Below are positions 35,337 to 46,066 of a stretch of DNA of 64,000 nt, one piece after another. The notes under the pieces are model-generated. The model ran no database searches. It saw only the letters and a program-made list of their open reading frames with translations, and was not told where the DNA came from. Where the stretch lies: the NCBI RefSeq assembly GCF_008831285.2, contig NC_045144.1, positions 15,115,858 to 15,179,857 on the forward strand, in the 5' to 3' direction. Every line of letters begins with the position of its first letter. Position 1 is the stretch's first letter. This DNA is from Nymphaea colorata. Its lineage: Eukaryota; Streptophyta; Magnoliopsida; Nymphaeales; Nymphaeaceae. The position numbers were made by a program, and so were the translations under genes.

Positions 35337-38035
35337 CTTGCCCTCGAAGGAATGTAAAAGCTTTGCCCCAAGAGTGTTCATATTTTTTATTTTCCATTTT
35401 CTTTTGTGTAAACCTATTTAGCAATTTTATTAATTTAACGTGACTAGTGTAAAGTTATAATGAACTAAACAATGAACTAAAAAGTAGAGAAGTTAGTGAA
35501 AAGGTGGTTCTAGAAGATGTTTAAAAAAAATAATGTAAAGACACTTTTATTGTTACAACAACCTGTCCTATAGGATATGCTTTTTTATTTCAAGTGCTAT
35601 AATGCAAAATGAAGCTTTGAAGTTACGAAAAAATGATTATGTGGGGAAAATGATCAATATGGTAAAACTTTAAGTTTTTTGCAAATAGTTGACATTTACA
35701 ATAAGATCAAGTGTTTGGCTAGAAGCCTTTTTTTTTTCTTTTTCACTTTCAGTTATTGCTAATTAATCAAGTAGAGAATATTTTCAATAAAACTATCAAT
35801 GATCAAAAGGTTATAGAAAAGGTGTTGAAGAGTTTACCACCAAAATTTCATCATGTGGCCACAGCATTTGAAGAATCTAAGGATTTGTCAATTATTCTCT
35901 CAATGAGCTCATGGGTTCTCTCTTAGGTTATAAGAAAAGGATGGACAAGGTTGTAGACAATTCAACTGAACCAGCTTTTCACTCCAAAGTTGATATAAGC
36001 AGTAAGGACAAAATTAAAAAGCTACAACAAATATATATTGATCAAGTTTGTGTCCGTTATCTTAGTGCTCCACATGTATGTTGTATTGATCATTGCAGAG
36101 GTTTAATGAGTGAGATCAAGTCAAATTCGAGCTGATCAAGGATATTAAAGTTATTATAAGAATGTGAAAAGAATTAAAATCAATAATACGAAGGAAAACA
36201 ATGTTAAAATCAACTTGATAGTAGTGCTTTGTTGACAAAGGTTCATAATCATTTTTATCTTTGTCATTTACTTACGCATGAACATTTAATGGACTAAAGC
36301 TAGTATTGACTATTTTATTGATAGTGCAGGTTGTGTTGTGCAAATGTTGAAAATATGAGAAACGGCTTTAAGTCCATTTTCCAATTTAGAAAATCTTGGA
36401 GAGCTAAAATCCCTTACTCCTACAATAAATGCATCTAATATAAATAAAAGTACTTTACTTTTTTATGATTATATGCACACCTGAGTTGGATATGCTTCCT
36501 TTCTCAAAGGTTAAAACTATTGAGAGAATTGTGTAGAGAATGTAACAAATTATCAATAGTTTTCACAATGATAGAGGGGAAGAGTTATTATATGATGTTT
36601 TTGGGTTATATTGTCATAAGCATCTTATAGTAATAAGGAAGATATTAAATCCAAGTTAAAGCAATGACCACATCTATGTGCATTTTCAATGTATCTTCAC
36701 GAAAGGTAGTAGAATCAATCACCAAATGAAGCAAGGGAAATCAACAATGATGACTAATTTATGTGTTTCTGGTTTTATGACTATCCACCACTTCATTCTA
36801 GTAAAAGCTTCAAGGTAAATAATGTGAGAAGTGTATCCTTATTTAGTATAGTGATGAGACAAAGCTTTATTAACTATGTAATGTCACCAATTATAAAGTC
36901 AACATAATATAAGATATAATTTTCAATCAAGATTGTTTTTGAGAGTGAAATGAAAAGAAATTGCAAGCTAGTCCATTTCTTTGAGATGATGTGGAGAGCA
37001 ACAATTTTGAGATAAAGTGTTAAGCAAACTCCTAAAGAATCAAAATCAGGAAAATCTCCAAATAAATATTATGAAGCAAAATTTGTACGCCAATACATCT
37101 CTAGGTGAGGTCTATAACAGGTGTATCCTTCCTTTTATGTATGTAGAACCAATGGATAATGAGAAAGCTTGTGAAGAGAAAAAAAACAAGGGAATCTATG
37201 AAAGAAAAGTACTTGCAATGGAAAGGAACAATACATGGAATTAATTGATTTGCCAATTGGTAAATAAGCTATTGGTGTATAGTGGATTAATAAAGTGAAA
37301 CAAGATGTTGGTGGAAATGAACAACAAGGAAAACATTGATTAATTGTTTAAGGTTATGCATAAAAGCATGGAAACTGATTTTTTTAGAAGCATTTTCACA
37401 ATGGCAAGATTCAAAGCTACCATAAATCATTTTGCTATGCAGCCTAAAGTAAGTAGTGTGGTTTTTATTTTGATGTGAAAATTTACATTCTTAATAAGTA
37501 GATATTTGAGAAAGAGAAAGATATCTATGTTGAACAGTCATAAGGATTTATCTGAAGAAGTAAAAAAGGTAATGTTTATAATTAAAAAAGGCATTACATG
37601 GCCCCAAGCAAACATGAAGAACGTAATACAGCCAGCTAAATACTTATCCTCTTCAAAATGGTTTCTATGGAAGCAAGAATTGACCTACTATTTATGAAAA
37701 GAAAAAAAATAGAGAAGAATTTTATAGGTTAGTGTCTATGTAAATAACATTATGTACGTTAGTTCATCTAAATATTTTATAGGGAATTCAAAAATAAATA
37801 ATAAATGAATTCGAATGATAGATTGAGAAATAGAACAAATTTTCCTTAGCCTACAAGTTCAACAAACTACGGTTGCATTTTCATTTCACATGACAGATAG
37901 ACATTGGCCTTGTTGAAGAAATATAATACGTTGAGTTATAGACTATACCTTGTACTTGCCCTTAAAGTAATGAAAAACTTTGCTTCAAGAGCATCCATAT
38001 TTTTTGTTTTTTATTTTCTTTCAATAATTCTAATC
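35337..38035 (+). mobile_element. Decayed Ty1/copia element 2 with LTR remnants
   Basis: A gag (UBN2-type) remnant reads NQVENIFNKTINDQKVIEKV and LKSLPPKFHHVATAFEESKD at about 35765-35890, followed in another frame by KRMDKVVDNSTEPAFHSKVDI (35935-36000). Further on are RT-like remnants at 37110-37245 (ERKVLAMERNNTW) and 37500-37800 (YVNNIMY at the YVDD position). A segment at 35337-35410 (GCTTTGCCCCAAGAGTGTTC, then CATATTTTTTATTTTCCATT) resembles one at 37955-38030 (ACTTTGCTTCAAGAGCATCC, then the same kind of run), as expected if they are the two LTRs. Many stops and frameshifts; no intact domain. Confidence 0.75.
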
Positions 38036-38424
38036 GTGCATTATTATAATTATCCATGCTTTATTTTTTGCATATAGTTTTTCTTTGTTCTATGCTATTC
38101 TCTATTTCCAACAAAGAAAGTTATCCATTTGCTTATCGAGCAACTAAATGCTTGAGGTTTCTCCCTTTCCCCAAGATATTGAGCAGCCAAAGTCAGCCTT
38201 AAATTTTGGATATTGTTAAGACTTTTCACATATGTTGTTACATGCATGCACATTAAGGTGTGATGCACACACATCACAATGCATCAATTAAAGAAATGCC
38301 TCAAAAAGTGCAGAGCAAGTTATATACACCTCTTTATGTATATAACGAGCGTACGCCAAATATGGACCCTACTATCAATATGCATATTTACTTTCATACC
38401 CAAACGTTGCATGTGCATGTGCAT

Positions 38425-38750
38425 AAGATAACAAATATGTATGAAACAACAAATAAGTATGAGATAATAAAAGATTTATGAAATAATGAAAACAGTGGAT
38501 GGATGTACAAGATAATGCTAAACATAAGTATGAGATAATATTTATGAGATAGCAAAAGATTTATAAGATAGCAGATAAATGTATGAGATAACAATACACA
38601 TAAGCATAAGATAACTCTAAAAAAAAGTTTGAGATAATGTTTATTGGATAATAAAATATTTATGAGATAATGAGATAATGCTAAACATAAGTATTAGATA
38701 ATGTTTATGAGACAATAAAATATTTATGAGATAATAAGACAATGCTATGA
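38425..38750. repeat. Degenerate minisatellite of TATGAGATAATR units
   Basis: About a dozen imperfect occurrences of TATGAGATAA/TAAGATAAC/TATTTATGAGATAAT, with larger blocks such as GATAATGCTAAACATAAGTA appearing twice (about 38512 and 38679). It gives short ORFs with no domain. Confidence 0.75.
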
Positions 38751-38959
38751 GCGGGACAAACAACAAAAATATTTTTTTATTGCTTAGAGGAGTATATTGG
38801 TCATAACGATATACACATGCAGACTGACTAATTTTAGCTTTATCTAATTCCCAAATCTTCTTTTTGTAGTTTTTTTTTTTATCGCTACAAAAAGTTTTTC
38901 TTACATTAATCATGGACATTTTTTAGCATTATTAAAATGGTGCATGAAATTTCATACAT

Positions 38960-39331
38960 GAGAAGATGTCAATATATCTGATTTGAATTGGATATCATCG
39001 ATTAAGAAATCAGATCGAATTCAAATTTAATAAATGTCATCCAATTAGATTCAGACATACATAAATATCCAATCGGATTTGGATATGGATTCAAATCGGA
39101 TTCATTTTTAGACAAATATCTTGTATTAATGCTAATACATTTTGAAAATTGGCAAATTCTGATTCAAAATTCGATTGAGATGTGAATATAAAAGTCAATT
39201 TTGTGAAATCGGATTTTGGACTTGGATATGACTTTTTTTTTGTTCATATTTGAATCAAATATGTGAATATCCGAAAAAGCAGATATGATTAAGAGTATAT
39301 CTGATCTGAATTCAAACTATTGGCATCCCTA
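38960..39331. mobile_element. hAT-like MITE, family A, copy 2
   Basis: The right end ATTGGCATCCCTA is intact (39319-39331) and the left end AAGATGTCAATAT is diverged. The interior matches 7825-8252 in reverse orientation (GTGAATATCCGAA, AAATCGGATTTTGG, CATTTTGAAAATTGGCAAAT). Confidence 0.72.
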
Positions 39332-40197
39332 GCAGGAACAATGTATATAATCAGCTTCGCAAAAGGATGTGTATGCATGCATCCTCTAGAAACCACTATT
39401 ACCGGTACTTTTGAAATGTCAGGAGATGCATCCGGCTGTGGTTTCCAGCTTTCAAAAGGGGTTTCTCATTGTACGTTCATCTAACAACAACATTAATGCA
39501 TCTATGCTCTTAAGGAACTCTCTTACATGTATTGCATGACCTTCTATGAATGTTCAATCTCTTTTACCTTTCTCTGTTTCTGTTGAATGGTTGATGTCTG
39601 TTAAACAATAATAACAAATTGACTAGCAGCCATTCTTACTAGTTCTCCAAGATATCACATGTTTTTTTGTTCATCTATGTTGTATTTGATAATGTAAGAT
39701 ATGGAGGAAATACTTGTAGATTGCAGTCTACTTTCTAAGGTTACATAATGTTAGTCTAAGTTGGTGAAGGGAAAAGGTCGAACATATCTACATGTGTGGG
39801 CAAATTAAGAGCAGAGTTGAGCCACGGACACCCCATATGCTGCTTGACCACTTTTTCCCTGGTCTTAGGGCACAGTTGAAAGTACACGTGTCAGTCTTCC
39901 GAATGGTAGCTGAGATTCGCATAAGAGAAGCCAAAGGTTGATATTTGAAATCTACACTTGCGCCTCATGGAGTTGGTCTAAGTGCGTGATGTAGTCAGGA
40001 TCGCTTCATTTTGATGTCTTGGTCTTTAGTTTGTTAATGATAGTCTCTTGTTACTTGAGGAACATATAGGAAAACATACTCCTCATCGTTGAAATGAAAT
40101 GCCACCTTTTTTGCATTACCATTTAGATTGATTCATAAAGTATCATTCTTTATCAGGCATGTTTTTCATGCATTAACTTTGTAAATTGGCATTTTAC
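39332..40197. other. Intergenic, no supportable gene
   Basis: No recognisable coding segment or repeat in this stretch, which borders the pseudo-exon at 40198. Confidence 0.45.
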
Positions 40198-40303
40198 AGT
40201 AACAGTAGTCAAGGTGGTGGTGGTGGAGGCGTTGGAGAATTTGTAGCTGGTTTTCTTAGGTGGTGCAGTTTTTGGGACACTTGCATACGTTTTGCCTCCC
40301 AGA
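40198..40303 (+). pseudogene. Frameshifted exon of a chloroplast inner-envelope-type protein
   Basis: After a TTTTACAG acceptor-like site the plus strand encodes NSSQGGGGGGVGEFVAGFL, and after a one-base frame change GGAVFGTLAYVLPPQ. Joined across the break, this resembles the Gly-rich GxEFVAGFLLGGAVFGTLAY segment of the small plant protein annotated as a chloroplast inner membrane protein of unknown function. The frame break and the lack of a GT donor after CCTCCCAG suggest a dead fragment. No flanking exons were found. Recognition is from memory of the family and rests on about 35 residues. Confidence 0.45.
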
Positions 40304-42169
40304 TAACTAATTTTTTCCTTTCTTTTGAAAGTTTCCAATGAATTTGAAATTGTTTTGACGTTGACACTCTTTTGAGAATGTATTTCTGTTGAAACTTGTC
40401 ATTGTCCATCATTTTAACAGTTTATGACATGTTGCTGTTTTCTTAGTAGTAGTATAAGTAATGCATTTCTCATAAAGATTTAGTGATTATAAAGATATTA
40501 AGTTATTAAAAAATTTTGTTAACTCAATTATTTGTTGAAGAATGAAGATGATCGTCTTTCTTCTAAAACCTAGTCCCCTACCTTCTTAAGCATCTAAATG
40601 ATGGTATCTATTTCTGGAAGGATTAGTACCTGAGAGTTCTTGAATCTTGTTCACTCTACCTGTCAAGGAAACAAGTGGTGATTCTTTTCTCTAATTGTGT
40701 ACCTCCACGAGATCTAAGCAAGAAGCTTTCTAGATTTGAAACAGTTAAAACCGAATGTTTTTCTATATTAATATAGAGAGGCTTATGAGAGTATGGGTAG
40801 TCATAATTTTCTTTAGCTTTTGCCTTTTGTTTTCTTTCTTAAGTGATTATATTTAATGGTGCAACTTTCTTATTTTAGGATTATAATGCCTCAAATTCAT
40901 TTTTCCATTTATGTACTTTCGTGAAGCTGGTGGCAGATTAGAGGCATTGACAAGAATAGGAAATCGTGATTATGAAAAGCTTGTGCACCTAGTGCATGCA
41001 CAAGAGCTGTATCTAAAAGAGTTCAACTGTGATTAACGCAGTGCTGGGGTTTGTTTCACTATCCAAGGATATAGCGGTGCAGAATGCAACTGCTATATTT
41101 GCAATCGATACCGGTTATTTTATTCACCGGTACAGATTGGTTTTACCAGGCTTCACATCAGAAACCTATAGCGACGGAAGTCGTACCGGTGGTCTCAGAG
41201 AGGCAAAATGTCACGGTTTAGAGCTATATCGGCGACACTACCGGTGAAAATATAACCGGTATACACCTGTTTTCCTGTAATCTCCCTCTCTCACTCTCTC
41301 TACGCCATGGATGCTGTGAGGCCCTGTCTGGTCCTGGTTCTCTCTGGAAACTGAAGAGTGTTTTTTCCAGTAGCGTCCCTCCTTTTCCTCTCAACCTCGA
41401 CTCCGTTCCATCCCTGGGGTTTCGTCCACCGCCAAGACATTGCTGCTAACAAACAAGCCCTTCTCCTGCTTGAGTGGGTTTTCAACCATGGGAACTCGCC
41501 GCCTTCCCTCCGTGAGCATGGTGCCCCTGCCCATTTCCCCGTCCAAGTCTCTGCGAACTATATGATCATGCTAGGCCATGATCTCTCTCGCCTGGTCACA
41601 TGCAAATTCCTGCACATTTCCAATGCCCGCTGTTTTGTCCGTAACATTTTCGCAGAGGATCATGATTCTCTTGGCATTACTGCTTCTCTATCTCCGCCAT
41701 TCTTCTCTAGTGGTCCCCGGTCGGAGACTCCGCCTTCCCTTGCTTCAGGGTAAGCTAATACCGCAGCTCTTCTTCGTCGCACGTCGATACAATAGGCTAG
41801 CCGTGGTGACTGGTGGTGCACCGTTACATGCTGAACTTCCACCGGAGCGACACCTGTTTCGAGCGACACCGGAGCGACACCTGTTTCCACCCTCCGCCTC
41901 CATCACCCACCGCCGGAATTCTCGGTCCTCGACCTCAGCATCCACCGCAGCTTTCTCAATCCTCCAGGGAGTCTTTTGTTGGCTCCATTCGCCTCCCCAT
42001 TCCATTGTGGTTGCTCCATTCACCGCAGGTCTCGGTAGCGTCTCCTCCACCTTCAGCATCAGCGTCCCTACTCGCTCCTGCCGGCTCCGACGCTCGCCGT
42101 TCGGTCACCAGCCCTTCCGTCCATTCTGCTTCCTCATTAATTGCATTTTCCGGCGCCGGTCCAGCTGCT
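40304..42169. other. Unassigned region: AT-rich part, ACCGGT cluster, then GC-rich part
   Basis: 40304-41030 is AT-rich with one exon-like open stretch (EAGGRLEALTRIGNRDYEKL, about 40924-40985) that I cannot place. 41109-41262 has five ACCGGT sites. 41290-42169 is GC-rich with overlapping open frames on both strands and ends at the LINE endonuclease; it may be LINE 5' sequence. Confidence 0.4.
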
Positions 42170-43022
42170 TACAATTATTCGCCTCGGTGTCAGTGCCGAG
42201 ACAAAGATGAAGGAACTAGATATACGCACCATCAATCGTATTTGGCGGAATGCTAATTCTTCTGTTAAACCAGCAGTTGGGCACGCTGGTGGCATTCTAA
42301 TTCTCTCCAGCACTCTTATTACCGTCTGGTGTGTTGACATTGGAATACACTCTTTTACTATCCAATGCTCCTGGGCACAGTTTCAGGGTTTTTTGCTGCT
42401 GTCTATGGACCCGTGTACGCTTATAGGCGTCCCTCCCTTTGGTCCGATCTCTCTCTCACGAGTGTTTCTCTCTTTTCCACACCCCCGGCGATTTTAACTG
42501 CATGCTTTTCATGGCTGACTCAAACCAAGCTGTGGCCTCCTCCTCTTCAATGCAGGCTTTTCAAGAGTTTGTCCACATTCATAATCTCTGTTCCCTGCCA
42601 CTGACAAGAGATCAATTTTCATGGTCCAATAACAGGCGCTCTCCATGCCTTCGTTTGTTCCATTGGGGTGCTCATCTCCAGACGTTTTGGATATGTTCCC
42701 TCTCATGGTGGCATCTCTTTGCACCAGGTCTGGCATGCTTATGGAAGCGCGACTCTTCGGGTTCTTTTCTGAACAATGGTGGCTTTGTGAAAAAGGGTTC
42801 CACGAGATCTTCCCTGCTGCATGGAAATCAAATGCAAGCTACACGTCTTGGCCGCCAAGGCAACCGAATGGATCAAAATAAAGCACCAAAATAAGTTCAA
42901 GCAATTATGTTTGTGGGAGCTCTCTAAGCTCAGTGCCTTACAAACCCTTGATCCCACTATCTCTTCTCCACAGGCAATCGACCTCGCCAAGCAAATGACT
43001 TATCTCTCCCTGCTCATTCAAT
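42170..43022 (+). mobile_element. L1-type LINE fragment: endonuclease domain remnant
   Basis: The plus strand at 42198 reads ETKMKELDIRTINRIWRN, with the ET motif of an APE-type endonuclease, followed by GHAGGILIL. At 42487 GDFNCML gives the GDFN motif, then FSWSNNRRSPCL. Downstream, FFSEQWWLCEKGFHEIFPAA and LHVLAAKATEWIKIKHQNKF match the linker between endonuclease and RT of plant LINEs. At least three frame changes are needed. No RT follows; the element is cut off near 43022, just before a foldback element. Confidence 0.78.
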
Positions 43023-43048
43023 AATGGTGTACCATGACTTTAACAAAA

Positions 43049-43615
43049 GTTGGTCAAATAGACAGCTGATCCTCTTAAAGCTGCTTTTTTTTTTTGTTTC
43101 TTTTTCTTTTTCAAACATTCTCTCTACCTTATTCTTCCCCTCTCCCTCAATTTTTCCTTTATTTTCCCAACTCTTTACCTCCATCCCCAAGTTCATCCAC
43201 CACCACCGGCGGCCGCTGGTGCCATCCCTCGATGACGGCTGGCCCACCGGGCTTCCATCGGATTGGCGGAGGCCCGCCAGGCCACCGGCAGTGGAGAACC
43301 GCGTCCGGGCCGCCTCTCCCCCTTCCTCAACTCTTTAGTTTCCTTCCTTTTTTAAGAGAAGATGAGTAGGAAAACTGCACCCATCTATTAGTGTTAAAAA
43401 GGGAAGTTGGGGAAGGGAGATCGATGGCCACCAGCACCATTCCCCGACGCCGGCATGGGCGAATGGGCCGCCGGCGGCTGCCGTTGTGGAGGAGATGGGG
43501 GCTGGTGGGGTGGGGGAGTTGGGAAAGGGAAGAAGGGGTTGGGGACAGAGGAGTGGAAAAAAAATTAAAAAACAACAAAAAGTAACAGCTTGAGAGCTGC
43601 CCATTTTTTACAAAC
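43049..43615. mobile_element. Foldback (Mutator-like?) element with long inverted arms
   Basis: The left arm begins GTTGGTCAAATAGACAGCTG and the right arm, on the minus strand, begins GTTTGTAAAAAATGGGCAGC. Inward, both continue through AAGCTG, a T-rich run ending TTTTTG, then CCCAACTC, CATC and a GCCGGCGGC-type GC-rich core. The arms are imperfect inverted repeats of about 200 bases or more. No TSD was found and no transposase is encoded. Overlapping ORFs here follow from low-complexity, GC-rich sequence. Confidence 0.65.
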
Positions 43616-44492
43616 ATTTGTTAGAGTCATGGTTCACATGATTAACCTGTAATTTTAGTCATTTTAGTGTTCCAATATTCTTGATATTTTAGTTTATTTT
43701 TTTCATTTTCCTCATTGTTTTTATAAATATTATATAACTAACGAATTTGACCGTGAAGTTTAGGCTTCAGCAGCATCTCACCTTGCCTGTCACGTCTCGT
43801 CTCGTCACCTTATACAATATTGGTAACTATTTCCACTACTATTACAAAACATCTCCTCCCATGTCCTACAAATGGACTTTTTATTATACTTGTATTGGAA
43901 TTATGACCTTTATCTCTTGAAAAGACATTTCTTGCTATAAAAGTTGGCCATTTGAGGTGTCTCTACTTCTTATCCATCATCAAGCCATCACAATGGGAAC
44001 TGTATATCAAAATTTTTAAGTTAGTAATCTTACATGTTTTTGAGGTTCTTGCCACGAACTCAACCAGACAATTACCTCAAAATTTGCACTTTCCATCAGT
44101 ACATGTAGATTTCCAAGCATGGTTCTTGGTAAACAAGGACATTCTTGTTGCCAGCCAAATCTCAATCACCATAGAATCTCTATCATCATAACAAATTTAC
44201 CTTGAATCTCAACCACACAATCACAAGATTTACATTTGCTATCAGAACATGCACCATATAAAAAGATAGTTTTTAATAAATAAAGGCATTTTTGTTCTCA
44301 ATAAAAATCTGATCACCGTAGGATCGTAAGCATTTGATAATTATAATTATTGTTTCACCCCGATACTGCCTTCAAATCGTCTTTGTCTCACTTGCATCAA
44401 AGCCCATCTCATTCCACATGCCATCTATTTCATAGAAGTCCCTAGTGAAAGTATGTAAACAACAAAAGCATCAACAACAAATTCGTTTGTCC
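43616..44492. other. Intergenic with a 148-bp tandem duplication
   Basis: No gene supported. A diverged two-copy tandem repeat is listed separately at 44056. Confidence 0.45.
44056..44335. repeat. Diverged tandem duplication, period 148 bp
   Basis: GAACTCAACCAGACAATTAC at 44056 corresponds to GAATCTCAACCACACAATCA at 44204; AAGGACATTCTTGTT at 44135 to AAGGCATTTTTGTT at 44283; and CAATCACCATAGAATC near 44163 to GATCACCGTAGGATC near 44311. All are 148 bases apart. On the minus strand each copy encodes a short Lys/Cys-rich stretch (GKCKF; SKCKSCDC), so this may be a decayed repeat-containing gene. No family recognised. Confidence 0.65.
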
Positions 44493-44626
44493 CAGGGGCG
44501 GAGCCAAGGGCGGCCCACAGGGGCCCTGGCCCTTCTCAAAAAAAAAAAATACATCTAAATTTTAGAAAATTTCACTTGTTCTATATATAAATTTTAAAAA
44601 ATGATATAAAATTTCTAGCTCCGCTG
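44493..44626. mobile_element. hAT-like MITE, family B, copy 1
   Basis: Left end CAGGGGCGGAGCCAAG, right end (minus strand) CAGCGGAGCTAG. Flanks GTTTGTCC (left) and GGTTGTCC or GTTGTCCA (right, depending on the exact end) look like an 8-bp TSD with one mismatch. Only 134 bases, with GC-rich left part and AT-rich right part; no ORF. Confidence 0.72.
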
Positions 44627-45829
44627 GTTGTCCAATGACCTACTTATGTTAAGAAGGCCTAGCACTTTACTAATTGTAGAGAAAGTCGATTGTGTGAAAT
44701 GTTAGGAGACTCACAAGCCCCACCAAATCTATTGTTCTAGTGAATTCCATTATAGTAGACAGTCTTGATATTGTTGCCGTTGCTGGGGTGAAGATGGAAT
44801 CTTCTCATATAACAACCGCAAGCCAAATGAAAAGAGAAGACATTTCCAAACCATCAATGGGCATTATATGAAGTATGTTAGAAACGTGGAATAACAAACT
44901 AAATGTCACTTTTCTAGTAGTTGGTGTTTTCTCAAACTCCATCTTACTCACAAATTCCGCCAAAATATCATGCATACAATCCTTACGAAGGACTAATTTC
45001 TAGGAAGTCATCAAATGTATTACATCCTTCTATTTATTACCACATCTCATTGCTACTAAAATCAATTACATTGTATTGTTGGTTAGTTGCAACTGTGGTC
45101 TTCTTAGATCCTTTTACTTGTGCATTTACTATGAAGTCATTATCTTAGATTGACATTTGGCAGTCCTCTCCATGGACGAAAATAGTTGACATGCTTGCCT
45201 CAACATCATTTATAGATGCTTTCCCAAAGTCACAAACCCATTCTCCTCAAGTTGCATTCCAAATCATGAGTCACCAATGGTGAAAAGCTTTAAATGTAGT
45301 CAATGATTCCCTTCAAAACTTGGTGGCTTCAAGAAAGCAACTTCAGTGTGGTACTCTAGTAACTCATTGGACCATCCCTCTATAACAAGCAGGGTCACTT
45401 GTTTTTTTCCTTTCAAATATTAGTCTAAATACAATCGCATATCTTCCCTTAGTTGATGAGAACTAAGTGGCGGACATCATCATGCCCAAGTATTGGGAGA
45501 TAGAACTAGTCAACTTAAGTACTTTACTATAAGTGCCATTGAAGTCACATGCAACACAATTTGATGAAATGCGTTTATGATATGTATTTTCTACCACAAT
45601 TGAATGGACAAAAGATGAGGTTCGATGACTACAATGGTCAACAATCAAATGATTTGAGTGAGGGAAGCCAATATAACAATTCCCACCAGATGGCCTCATG
45701 AAATTATCAACAATAGCAAATCCAAAGAAATGAAAATTGAAAACTAACTCATTCATGGTAAGGAAATACTATGATAAAAATTTCTTAGTCTTTAAATTAT
45801 TACATGTTTACTTTAAATACTGTGAAGCA
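44627..45829. other. Unassigned region, possible decayed minus-strand gene
   Basis: A 97-codon minus-strand ORF (45756-45463) is followed on the same strand, in other frames, by open stretches such as KGKKQVTLLVIEGWSNELLE (about 45410-45350). This suggests a frameshifted coding sequence. I do not recognise the family. Confidence 0.35.
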
Positions 45830-46066
45830 TGGGTATGGTTAACAATGGCTAGTACCCATGGCGACATGGATGTGGGTACAGGTGCAGGCCTTTATTTTTT
45901 TATTTTTTTGGATATATTTTAGTATTTTTTGTTCAGTAATATACTTTTATGAATATCCATATAAAATATACATATACATAGTATGTACCAGCATACCCCC
46001 GTACCCATGATTTTTGAACTTAGCGGAACCCGTACCTGAACCCGCACCCATTCCATATGATATAGG
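45830..46066. mobile_element. Family D repeat
   Basis: Left end CTGTGAAGCATGGGTATGG; right end, on the minus strand, CCTATATCATATGGAATGGG. The AT-rich interior is bordered by degenerate GTACCC/GGGTAC motifs on both sides. No clear TSD. Confidence 0.55.

Noticed and set aside
41358-42256. Overlapping ORFs of up to 210 codons in GC-rich sequence
   Set aside because: Open in several frames on both strands because of GC-rich composition; no recognisable domain upstream of the LINE endonuclease.
43024-43617. Several ORFs of 64-104 codons on both strands
   Set aside because: Explained by the low-complexity arms and GC-rich core of the foldback element.
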